A stretch of DNA of 5,735 bases. Source: RGIG5579 sp045544655 (lineage in GTDB: Bacteria > Bacillota > Clostridia > Oscillospirales > SIG627). Both the position numbers and the translations under genes were made by a program. Of this stretch, positions 1 through 5,735 are shown piece by piece. The stretch covers positions 1 to 5,735 of the forward strand of contig JAZPZL010000076.1 of the NCBI GenBank assembly GCA_045544655.1, in the 5' to 3' direction. The notes beneath the pieces are model-generated. The model ran no database searches, was not told the origin of the DNA, and saw only the letters and a list, made by a program, of their open reading frames with translations. The first letter of the stretch is position 1, and each line of letters opens with the position of its first letter.

Positions 1-128
1 AGGTTCTTAAAGAATGTAAAGGTGAGAAACTTGGATTTGACACGCTCCCAAAAAGGAGTGCGGTCTTCAAATTCAACGTCAAACTCTTTTTTCTTGCCGA
101 ACTTTTTGGTTTTTGTTTCTGCATTCAT
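1..128 (-). CDS. N-terminus of probable carbohydrate ABC transporter permease, MalG-type (partial)
   Basis: Only the first 42 codons are visible; the gene runs off the left edge of the window. The start is the ATG at 128-126, with a strong AAAGGAGG ribosome binding site 8 bases upstream. A second ATG four bases downstream is out of frame. The visible peptide is a hydrophilic cytoplasmic-type tail, rich in Lys in its first 14 residues (TKTKKFGKKK) and then acidic (EFDVEFEDRTPFWERV), ending in FLTFTFFKN just before the first membrane helix would be expected. Nothing in these residues is diagnostic by itself. The call rests on position: it starts 17 bases after the stop of a MalF-type permease, where the MalG-type partner normally lies in such operons. 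The two would form a heterodimeric sugar channel in the cytoplasmic membrane. Another membrane protein of the operon remains possible. Confidence 0.6.
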   Translation of the reverse strand, partial: MNAETKTKKFGKKKEFDVEFEDRTPFWERVKSKFLTFTFFKN

Positions 129-136
129 CTTTTTGT

Positions 137-144
137 CCTCCTTT
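137..144 (-). promoter_or_regulatory. Ribosome binding site of the downstream permease gene
   Basis: The minus strand reads AAAGGAGG followed by 8 bases and then ATG at 128. It lies inside the 17-base gap after the upstream permease stop codon. It fixes the start of the partial gene. Confidence 0.85.
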
Positions 145-145
145 C

Positions 146-1171
146 TCAGTCTCTTCTCTGGTAGAATACGTAGCCGCTCATAATCAAAGCCACTACGGAA
201 ATTACCAGAATTACGATGGAGAAGTAGATCCAGTACATTGCGGTTGCAAGTACGTCGCCACCGGTGGTGGTGACACCCTCATATACGGCTCCAACATAGT
301 TCATAACCGTGTTGGAGGAAGACGTAAAGGAGTCGATTACCGTGTATACGGCATTTACCAGGATCATCGGGCTGATCATGGGGAAGGTGATCTTCCAGAA
401 GGTTTCCCAAGTGGTCGCACCGTCAATGGTACAGGACTCGTAAATCGCGGGAGAGATGGACTGAAGACCTGCAAGGAAGATCAGCATCTGTACACCGGAA
501 CGGTTTACCAGGTCGTAAATGTCGTTAACGATCTGCACAACGTAGTCAACCAGCTCAGTACCGACCTTCATAGAAGAGAACAGTCCCTGCAAGTCCATGG
601 CGTTAATAATACCGCCTGCCTGCTGGACCGCCTCGCCTGCAACCTCTCCCTCTTCTCCTCCGGCACCTACGCTGCCACCCTCTGCGTACTGAGCAAAGGA
701 GTTTGCGGCGTCGATATCATCGATCAGACCGGTGGAAAGAATAACGGGGATGAAGAAGATGGCACGGAACAAGGTACGGCCGACCATTTTCTGGTTCAGA
801 AGCACTGCCATAAACAGAGAGAATACTACGATGGCAGGAACCTCAAGCACCAGCTGCTTGATACCGCCCGTCAGGGTGGTAACGAAGTTGGGGTCTACAA
901 ACAAAGCGTTGTAGTAGTTTTCCCAACCGACGTAGTCCAATACGAAGCCGCCGCCGGACAGGGGGTAGATCGTATGGAAGCTATACTTGATGGAGTCGGT
1001 AATAACAGGAACGTAGATCAGGAAAAAGATCAGTACGAAAGGAGCAACGAAGAACCAACCGGATCTTGCCTTTGCCTTGTCAAGGCTCTTTGCCTTGCGC
1101 TTCTTGGGGGGCTTTACGGGCTTTGTCATAGGAGCCTTGGGTTCCTTGACAGCCTCTTTGGCTTTACTCAT
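146..1171 (-). CDS. Carbohydrate ABC transporter permease, MalF/UgpA-type
   Basis: A 341-residue inner-membrane subunit of a binding-protein-dependent sugar importer. I see six hydrophobic segments near residues 39-58, 104-126, 133-150, 217-236, 265-285 and 312-335. The EAA loop that docks the ATPase lies at residues 245-264: E245, G251, I261 and P264 have the canonical spacing, with Ser-Cys in place of Ala-Ala and Phe in place of Leu. The segment MLIFLAGLQSI just before it is typical of the family. The first 37 residues form a Lys/Pro-rich cytoplasmic tail. The external loop between helices 3 and 4 carries an atypical Gly/Glu-rich stretch (residues 162-187), making the protein longer than the usual roughly 290-310 residues. 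I chose the ATG at 1171 because AAAGGAG sits 7 bases upstream; an ATG at 1195 overlaps the preceding gene and lacks a good site. It lies 16 bases after the DUF5696-type gene and 17 bases before the next permease. The transported sugar cannot be read from the sequence. Confidence 0.92.
   Translation of the reverse strand: MSKAKEAVKEPKAPMTKPVKPPKKRKAKSLDKAKARSGWFFVAPFVLIFFLIYVPVITDSIKYSFHTIYPLSGGGFVLDYVGWENYYNALFVDPNFVTTLTGGIKQLVLEVPAIVVFSLFMAVLLNQKMVGRTLFRAIFFIPVILSTGLIDDIDAANSFAQYAEGGSVGAGGEEGEVAGEAVQQAGGIINAMDLQGLFSSMKVGTELVDYVVQIVNDIYDLVNRSGVQMLIFLAGLQSISPAIYESCTIDGATTWETFWKITFPMISPMILVNAVYTVIDSFTSSSNTVMNYVGAVYEGVTTTGGDVLATAMYWIYFSIVILVISVVALIMSGYVFYQRRD
380..439 (-). other. EAA loop (ATPase-docking motif) of the MalF-type permease
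   Basis: Residues 245-264 of the permease match the spacing of the EAA---G---------I-LP signature: E245, G251, I261, P264. The two alanines are replaced by Ser-Cys and the Leu by Phe. In the family, this cytoplasmic loop contacts the nucleotide-binding subunit (MsmX/MalK-type), which is not encoded in the window. Confidence 0.85.
611..688 (-). other. Gly/Glu/Ala-rich low-complexity segment in an external permease loop
   Basis: Residues 162-187 of the permease are dominated by Gly, Glu and Ala (for example GGSVGAGGEEGEVAGE). They sit between predicted helices 3 and 4, placed outside the cell by the positive-inside rule (basic N-terminus, basic loop NQKMVGRTLFR and basic C-terminal YQRRD inside). 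It reads as a flexible acidic linker inserted into an otherwise normal loop. The reading frame is intact across it. Confidence 0.75.
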
Positions 1172-1178
1172 TTTACCT

Positions 1179-1185
1179 CTCCTTT
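1179..1185 (-). promoter_or_regulatory. Ribosome binding site deciding the MalF-type permease start
   Basis: The minus strand reads AAAGGAG, then AGGTAAA, then ATG at 1171, a 7-base spacing. It lies immediately after the TAA stop of the upstream gene (1190-1188). It favours the start at 1171 over the in-frame ATG at 1195. Confidence 0.85.
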
Positions 1186-1187
1186 CC

Positions 1188-4034
1188 TTAAGCATTCTTT
1201 ACGTGATAGCTCATCGCGGGGATCTCGAGCGTATCAGCGGTAACAGCGAAGTTGTTGTAGTTCAGGTAGATTTCGGTACCGTTTTCGTAGGTTACCTTCA
1301 CCACTCTCTCAGCGATGATCTCGTGACCGACGATCAACTGATCCTGCAAGGGAGAAAGAACCTCATTGAGCTTCTTGTACTCTTCAATGATGGACTCCTT
1401 CCATACGCCGTATTCCACAGCGTAATACTCACTGTAGCCGTTGATCTTCAACTGAGGAATGTTCTCATAAGCAACAACGAAATAGGGATTTGCACCGTTC
1501 TCAATGGTCTTGAGGAGGGTGTATTCATAGTCACCTGCCATATTGATTGCCTCGCCGGTGTAATTCATATAGCCGTGAAGCACGATTCCAAGGAAGGGAA
1601 CCTCGGCGGTGGTGGTGATACGGTTGGAGCTATCCAGAGGAATATCCAGCACGGTATCAGCATATTTCCAGGTGTAGTAGTTACCGTTTTCAACCAGAAC
1701 ACTGTCGTAGTTCTTGGAGATGTTCTCCAGGGAAGAAGCGGTGTAATCCTTTGCATCCTCACGGTTCAAGGGGAATTCCTCATCCTGGCTGGAGTTCAGC
1801 GCGTAACCGAGAGTACCCATGGAAATGGTCTTCTTACCGTCAGCAAAGAGCTTGTTGTACTTATCTGCGATCTTCTCGTAGTAGTAATCAATGGTCTTTG
1901 CGGAAATTACGAAAGCTACCTGCTTGTTGTAAGCCTGAACGATGGGGTTGTAGGTCTGGAAGTAAGCAGCCTTACCGTCGATGGTCTTGGCAGCATCACG
2001 CTCTTCATCGTAGCCGTCGAAGTTATCGAGAGCCTTGATATAAGAGAAGTTGAGATCCAGATAAATATCAGAGCCTTGTTCCTGAACGTAAGAGATCAGG
2101 TTCTTCAGCTCCTTCTCGCCGCCAAGCTGCTTTACGACCTTCAGCTTTGCGGGTGCGGTAGAAGCCATGCCGCCGTTTGCCCAACCCAGGTAACGGAGTA
2201 CCTGTTTGGAAATGCCTGCTTCCTTCAATTCATCCAGAATGATCTTGGCATCCTCAAAGGTAGTCAGCTGAGCTTTGGTCTTAACGGGAACGCCCAAAAC
2301 GGTTTTGGTCGTATCCACTGCACCGATCAGATCCAGATACAGATTGATATCCTCGCCCCGGTCTTCCAGCTTCTCAAGAGTACCGTTCTTCAGAAGGTAT
2401 TCTCTGTATGCATTTGCCATACCTACGTAATCAGCCTGATCATCGTAGAGAAGTCTGTACTTGATGGTATAGTTTCCAACGTACTTTCTGTCGATCGCCT
2501 TGGTATACACTGCCATACCGCCGGAAACGGTAATACCGTCCAGAGGATAAGAGTCAGTCTGACGTGCAAAGAAGGTGGTGGAAACGGAGTGATAATCGTG
2601 AACGCCGGTACCGTTGACTGCGTCAATACGGGTCAGGGACTCACCCTCGGTAATGAAGGCTACGTAGCCCTGCTTTACCTTGCGGTTTTCAACGAACTCC
2701 TTCACAACGTTGCCGTCATTATCAAGAACGGCTTTGCCGTCTTCACCGAGCACGGGTCGGTTGATCACCATATCGGATTCCATAACGGTTCCGTAAACGG
2801 GAGCGCGCCAGGTCTGATAGCTTGCGGTAGCCGCAGAAGCACTGTTGTAGAAGCCGTAATCGTTTCCGTACATCATACCGGAAACCTGAGTGAACTTAGA
2901 GTTCTGAGTAAAGGAAATGGTTGCGCCGGAACCGTCGGGAATGAAGTTGTAACCGGTATCCTGACGGATCGCACCCTCGGGACCTACTCGACCTGCTCCA
3001 AGATAAGGCAGGATCTTTACGGTTTCAAGCGTATAGGTAGCAGCGTCGAAGGAAATACCTCTTGCAGGAAGTCTTACCTGGAAGCCGTCCTCTTCAAGGG
3101 TGTACTCCAACGCCATCTTAAAGATTGCGGGGGAACCGTCCTCCATCACGTAACCTACCTCTTCGTGTGCGGCAAGCATATCGTCCAGAGAGAACTCGGT
3201 ATACTCACGGATGTACTCCTCCAGAGTATTCAAAGCGGTTGCCTTGATCTTCTCGTCCAGCAGATAGATCGCATACTTTTCCGTAATGGGATAAGTTGCA
3301 AGAATGGTGGACTGCTCACGAGCAGTCAGGGAGGGATCGGACAGGTCGTTCAGCGTGTAGAACGCTCTGAGCTGACCGAATGCAAAGGACTCGGCTGCAG
3401 TTGCCTTCGCCTGATCTTCAAGATCCTTGCTGGCCTTCAAAACCAGATAATCCTCAAAAGCCACGTCGGAGGTGTTGGTAGCCTCATACAAGGGTCTGAG
3501 AATATTTTCCTCAAAACGGCCCTTTTCGATCTGGTAAGGAACGAGTCTCTTCTTAATGGCTTCACCCAGGGTGTACTCAACGCGGACACCGCCACGGATG
3601 AGCTTGATATTGATCTGCTCGGACATTGCAGCATCGGAGAAGCTGTCCAGGTTACCGTTTTCATTGTTGTTGCCCTTGAAGGAGAGCTGAACCTGGCTGA
3701 GCAGTTCGTACTTGACTGCATTGGAAGCACCGGTGTCGGCAACGTCGTAGGGGTTGGTAAACAGCATCTGACCGGTTACCTTATCTACCACGCAGACCTC
3801 AGCGGAATATTCCTGAATGTAGAGAGCGTAGCGCTGATTCTCAATGACCTTGGTCATGGTCTCAAGCTTTGCCTCGGGAGAATCAAATACGGAGGTGGTA
3901 TAGCTGTATGTTTTCAGCTTATCGAAGGTTTCCTTGTTTCCAAGAACGCTTTCTGCCTGAACGGCGGTCAGGAGAGGAAGAACCATACAGATCGCCAGTA
4001 CAAGGCTAAGTGCCAAAGATAAAATTCTTTTCAT
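1188..4034 (-). CDS. Secreted DUF5696-type protein with glycoside-hydrolase-like barrel
   Basis: A 948-residue exported protein whose family I recognise as DUF5696; its biochemical role is unproven as far as I know. Residues 1-27 are a signal peptide: MKR, a hydrophobic core, then AVQA before the likely cut ahead of Glu28. There is no usable lipobox, C-terminal membrane helix or LPXTG. Residues about 60-157 look beta-rich, 158-296 are mainly helical, and 300-560 are again beta-rich. Residues about 561-860 read as a TIM barrel with alternating strands and helices: LYLDLIGAVD, VLRYLGWANGG, ELKNLISYVQEQG followed by IYLDLNFSYI, then ISMGTLGYALNS and SVLVENGNYY. The end of the barrel, IVLHGYMNYTGEAIN, is the most family-like stretch. 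Residues 895-948 form a small beta domain. Acidic residues such as D660 and E782 at strand ends are candidate catalytic positions (inference). The start at 4034 has GGAGGAG 7 bases upstream. The gene lies between the YIP1-type gene and the permeases, suggesting a role in capturing or processing a glycan for import. Confidence 0.85.
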   Translation of the reverse strand: MKRILSLALSLVLAICMVLPLLTAVQAESVLGNKETFDKLKTYSYTTSVFDSPEAKLETMTKVIENQRYALYIQEYSAEVCVVDKVTGQMLFTNPYDVADTGASNAVKYELLSQVQLSFKGNNNENGNLDSFSDAAMSEQINIKLIRGGVRVEYTLGEAIKKRLVPYQIEKGRFEENILRPLYEATNTSDVAFEDYLVLKASKDLEDQAKATAAESFAFGQLRAFYTLNDLSDPSLTAREQSTILATYPITEKYAIYLLDEKIKATALNTLEEYIREYTEFSLDDMLAAHEEVGYVMEDGSPAIFKMALEYTLEEDGFQVRLPARGISFDAATYTLETVKILPYLGAGRVGPEGAIRQDTGYNFIPDGSGATISFTQNSKFTQVSGMMYGNDYGFYNSASAATASYQTWRAPVYGTVMESDMVINRPVLGEDGKAVLDNDGNVVKEFVENRKVKQGYVAFITEGESLTRIDAVNGTGVHDYHSVSTTFFARQTDSYPLDGITVSGGMAVYTKAIDRKYVGNYTIKYRLLYDDQADYVGMANAYREYLLKNGTLEKLEDRGEDINLYLDLIGAVDTTKTVLGVPVKTKAQLTTFEDAKIILDELKEAGISKQVLRYLGWANGGMASTAPAKLKVVKQLGGEKELKNLISYVQEQGSDIYLDLNFSYIKALDNFDGYDEERDAAKTIDGKAAYFQTYNPIVQAYNKQVAFVISAKTIDYYYEKIADKYNKLFADGKKTISMGTLGYALNSSQDEEFPLNREDAKDYTASSLENISKNYDSVLVENGNYYTWKYADTVLDIPLDSSNRITTTAEVPFLGIVLHGYMNYTGEAINMAGDYEYTLLKTIENGANPYFVVAYENIPQLKINGYSEYYAVEYGVWKESIIEEYKKLNEVLSPLQDQLIVGHEIIAERVVKVTYENGTEIYLNYNNFAVTADTLEIPAMSYHVKNA
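1455..2354 (-). other. TIM-barrel-like catalytic-type domain of the DUF5696-type protein
   Basis: Residues about 561-860 show repeated beta-strand/helix units. A helix containing GGEKELKNLISYVQEQG leads into the strand IYLDLNF, the pattern seen in GH31/GH36/GH101-like barrels where a loop Asp follows a strand. Visible polar residues at strand ends include D568, D660, E782 and E828. Assigning any of these as nucleophile or acid/base is inference. Confidence 0.6.
3147..3563 (-). other. Helical, charged insertion in the N-terminal beta region of the DUF5696-type protein
   Basis: Residues about 158-296 are rich in Lys, Glu, Ala and Leu and read as a run of helices (for example EDYLVLKASKDLEDQAKATA and LNTLEEYIREYTEFSLDDML). 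They separate two beta-rich stretches: one ends at GGVRVEYTLGE and the next begins at AIFKMALEYTLEEDGFQVRL. The arrangement suggests an inserted helical subdomain within a beta-sandwich. Confidence 0.5.
3954..4034 (-). other. Sec signal peptide of the DUF5696-type protein
   Basis: Residues 1-27: two basic residues after Met, a hydrophobic core (ILSLALSLVLAICMVLPLL), and an AxA-like end TAVQA followed by Glu-Ser. Cys16 lies within the core with Ile before it, so it does not make a lipobox. A type I signal peptidase cut after Ala27 is likely. Confidence 0.85.
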
Positions 4035-4041
4035 TGATAGG

Positions 4042-4051
4042 CTCCTCCTTT
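4042..4051 (-). promoter_or_regulatory. Ribosome binding site of the DUF5696-type gene
   Basis: The minus strand reads AAAGGAGGAG followed by CCTATCA and ATG at 4034. It sits in the 18-base gap after the upstream stop codon (TAG at 4055-4053). It is a near-perfect anti-16S match and implies strong translation. Confidence 0.85.
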
Positions 4052-4052
4052 C

Positions 4053-5735
4053 CTAAACTCTGAGCGACAGCTCAGTATAAATATTTGTAATAAACGAAAT
4101 GATCTTGCCGAACAATCCTGAGAACAGGAGGACAAGGAACATAATGATGACCATACCCACCAGAGTTCCAAGCACGGTAAGAATGTTCTTGGAAAAGCTG
4201 TAGTCGTGGGTTACCATTACACCGAAGAACAGAAGCATACCGGTCCATACGTAACCAACGCTGATCAGCAAGGTAATGATGGCGCTTTCATCCAAGGTGA
4301 GAATATGAGTCAAAATGGTCGCGGGGATCATCATAATGGGCAAGGGGATCAAAGAATAGCAGGTTGCAAGACAAATATCCTTGAAGCTGCCTTCACCCTC
4401 GAACAGAGTGGTCAGACACCAGTTGGCAATCACCCACAAAGCAAAGGGAACGAGTACGCCGGTAAGCTCTCCGACGATGCTGATACCTTCATTGTAGGGA
4501 TCGTACCAGAAGGACTTACCCATACCGTTGTAGATATAAGCTGCAATGGTAAGAACTACGAAGAAGATACCTGCCTTGAAGTTACCGCGCTTTTCGTGTT
4601 TCAGATCCCAGAATCCGTCGAAGGGATGGAAGATCACGTGGCATCCGTAGAGAGCAGCTTCCTTGAAGGTACGCTTGTCCTTCATAACCTGACCCTTTAC
4701 GTTTTCCTTAGCGGCATAGCCGAAGAACTTCGCGATCAAAACGGCAACTACCGCACATACGATGGGAATGAGAATGATGTACTTCTCGATCCAGCCCTTA
4801 CGAAGCTTGGCATAGCTCTTGGAGTAACCCTGATCGTCGTAGGATGCTGCGTAGAACTCCTGAGCCTTCTCATACTCGCCTGCACGGTAATAGCTGTCTG
4901 CAATACCGATATAAGCTTCGTCGAAGTTGGAGTTTCTCAAAAGTACTTCCTGCCAGAATTTGGCGGACTGGTCGTAGTTTCTGTCTTCCACGTTCTGGAT
5001 GGCCGCCATCAGGCTTTCACCGTAAGCGGTGCGCTTATAAATGGTGAAGCAGTTGTTGTTACGGTCGAGAACCAGAAGCTTATCCTTCTGATAGCAGATG
5101 GAAGAAATGCTGCTGTTGTTACCCAGCTGAGGACCGTTGTCACCGAAGATGAACAGCAAATTACCCTGAGAATCGTAGGTGTACAGTCTTTGTCTTTCGC
5201 CGTCTGCCAAGGTCCAGGTACCTGCCTGACCGAGGGCAACGTCGATGATCATGGATACGCCGGTGTTTGCCTCGCGACCAACGGATTGATAAGTTACTAC
5301 GGTAACTTCACCGGAGGGAGGCCAGAAGCCGGTACGAAGCATTACGTCGGTACCCTCGGCATTCAGCTTCTTAACGGGAGCAAAGTCGCCGGAGGTAGAC
5401 TTGGAGGAAATGGCGCTTGCCATCTTTTCCTCGTCCAGAGAGGAGATGGTGGCGTAAATAAAGCCGGAAGCGTCAATGTCAATGTTGTTGTACTCGGTAG
5501 GAACCAAGGACTGGAGCGCTGCTCTCTGCTCTTTGGTCTGGAACATTCTCCAGAAGATCTGCCAAGCGGAGGGAGCGGTCTTCTGAGCTCCGAGGAAGCC
5601 CAGGAAGTCGCCTGCGGCATTCATGGAAATGATACCCAGGTTGGTGGTGGAAGAAACAACGTAGATTCTTCCTGCGGTATCTACCGCACAAGCGATCGGC
5701 TTATAGGTAGATCCTTCGGGGAATGCGGTGCTTTC
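4053..5735 (-). CDS. NHL-propeller-like / TPR / YIP1-family membrane protein (5' partial)
   Basis: The frame is open to the right edge, so the true start is outside the window; 560 residues are visible, ending at TAG. The N-terminal half has repeated Asp-x-x-Gly strand units typical of NHL/beta-propeller blades: VDTAGRIYVVS, IDASGFIYATI, YDSQGNLLFIFG, and KDKLLVLDRNNNCFTIYK. Next comes a TPR-like helix pair (visible residues about 241-299: AKFWQEVLLRNSNFDEAYIGIADSYYRAGEYEKAQEFYAA). A membrane helix follows at about 320-337, then a YIP1-like domain (about 357-547) beginning FHPFDGFWDLKHEKRGN and holding roughly five more helices. The propeller and TPR are probably extracellular, anchored by the YIP1 part; this topology is inferred. 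The Met at 5624 is internal: homologous-looking propeller sequence continues upstream and there is no ribosome binding site before it. It is the first visible gene of the operon, 18 bases before the DUF5696-type gene. Its role is unknown; a scaffold or sensor for the transporter is plausible. Confidence 0.82.
   Translation of the reverse strand, partial: ESTAFPEGSTYKPIACAVDTAGRIYVVSSTTNLGIISMNAAGDFLGFLGAQKTAPSAWQIFWRMFQTKEQRAALQSLVPTEYNNIDIDASGFIYATISSLDEEKMASAISSKSTSGDFAPVKKLNAEGTDVMLRTGFWPPSGEVTVVTYQSVGREANTGVSMIIDVALGQAGTWTLADGERQRLYTYDSQGNLLFIFGDNGPQLGNNSSISSICYQKDKLLVLDRNNNCFTIYKRTAYGESLMAAIQNVEDRNYDQSAKFWQEVLLRNSNFDEAYIGIADSYYRAGEYEKAQEFYAASYDDQGYSKSYAKLRKGWIEKYIILIPIVCAVVAVLIAKFFGYAAKENVKGQVMKDKRTFKEAALYGCHVIFHPFDGFWDLKHEKRGNFKAGIFFVVLTIAAYIYNGMGKSFWYDPYNEGISIVGELTGVLVPFALWVIANWCLTTLFEGEGSFKDICLATCYSLIPLPIMMIPATILTHILTLDESAIITLLISVGYVWTGMLLFFGVMVTHDYSFSKNILTVLGTLVGMVIIMFLVLLFSGLFGKIISFITNIYTELSLRV
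4095..4665 (-). other. YIP1-like multi-helix membrane domain
   Basis: It spans visible residues about 357-547 and starts with a conserved-looking aromatic/basic stretch (HPFDGFWDLKHEKRGN). About five hydrophobic helices follow, with the motif NWCLTTLFEGEGSFKDICLATCYSLIPLPI between helices, which is typical of bacterial YIP1-domain proteins. Confidence 0.75.
4839..5015 (-). other. TPR-like helical segment before the membrane anchor
   Basis: A helix-turn-helix with TPR-style positions: W/L, A-Y-I-G-I-A, Y-Y-x-x-G-E-Y-E-K-A, F-Y. One full repeat plus flanking helices is visible, between the propeller region and the transmembrane helix. Confidence 0.65.

Noticed and set aside
611..688. Equivalence of the Gly-rich loop with the P2 domain of E. 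coli MalF
   Set aside because: P2 lies between MalF helices 3 and 4, which correspond to core helices 1 and 2 in six-helix permeases. The loop here is between core helices 3 and 4, is much shorter and has no folded-domain character.
1172..1195. Alternative start of the MalF-type permease at the ATG at 1195
   Set aside because: It would overlap the stop of the upstream gene and place the good ribosome binding site inside the coding sequence. The ATG at 1171 has AAAGGAG at the right distance.
113..1243. A 376-codon open frame on the plus strand covering the MalF-type permease
   Set aside because: It is again the codon-aligned shadow of a gene with clear membrane helices and an EAA loop; its translation shows no family features.
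3987..3989. Cys16 of the DUF5696-type protein as a lipoprotein attachment site
   Set aside because: The residue before it is Ile rather than Gly, Ala or Ser, and hydrophobic sequence continues after it to a better type I cleavage site (AVQA).
1077..4022. A 981-codon open frame on the plus strand covering the DUF5696-type gene
   Set aside because: It is codon-aligned with the sense gene, arises from the lack of TTA/CTA/TCA codons, gives a protein without recognisable domains, and has no matching gene context. The minus-strand gene has a signal peptide, a ribosome binding site and a recognisable family.
5622..5624. Met at 5624 as the true start of the YIP1-type gene
   Set aside because: The frame stays open to the window edge with propeller-like sequence (ACAVDTAGRIYVVSS), and no ribosome binding site precedes this ATG.

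Overview
The window looks like part of a single carbohydrate-transport operon from a Gram-positive gut-type Clostridia (Oscillospiraceae/Lachnospiraceae-like). All coding is on the minus strand and both ends are cut by the window edge. The assignment rests on strong AGGAGG-type ribosome binding sites, intergenic gaps of only 16-18 bases, mid-range base composition, and a gene set (YIP1-type membrane protein, DUF5696-type secreted protein, MalF-like and MalG-like permeases) that I recall from Firmicutes. I could not search a database, so family names come from pattern recognition.

Layout in transcription order (right to left): (1) 4053-5735, a 5'-truncated membrane protein with an NHL/beta-propeller-like N-terminal region, a TPR-like segment, one transmembrane helix and a YIP1-like multi-helix domain. 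(2) 1188-4034, a 948-residue secreted protein of the DUF5696 type, with a signal peptide, an N-terminal beta region carrying a long helical insertion, a TIM-barrel-like (glycoside-hydrolase-like) core and a small C-terminal beta domain. (3) 146-1171, a six-helix MalF-type sugar ABC permease with a clear EAA loop and an unusual Gly/Glu-rich stretch in an external loop. (4) 1-128, the first 42 codons of what is probably the partner MalG-type permease.

The genes probably work together at the cell surface. The two permeases would form the membrane channel of a sugar or oligosaccharide importer. The DUF5696 protein would bind or process a glycan outside the cell. The propeller/TPR/YIP1 protein would be a membrane-anchored partner, scaffold or sensor. 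No solute-binding protein, ATPase, promoter or terminator is visible; these would lie outside the window or elsewhere in the genome. There is no gene-free stretch longer than 18 bases, and I see no RNA gene, mobile element, CRISPR array or notable DNA repeat.
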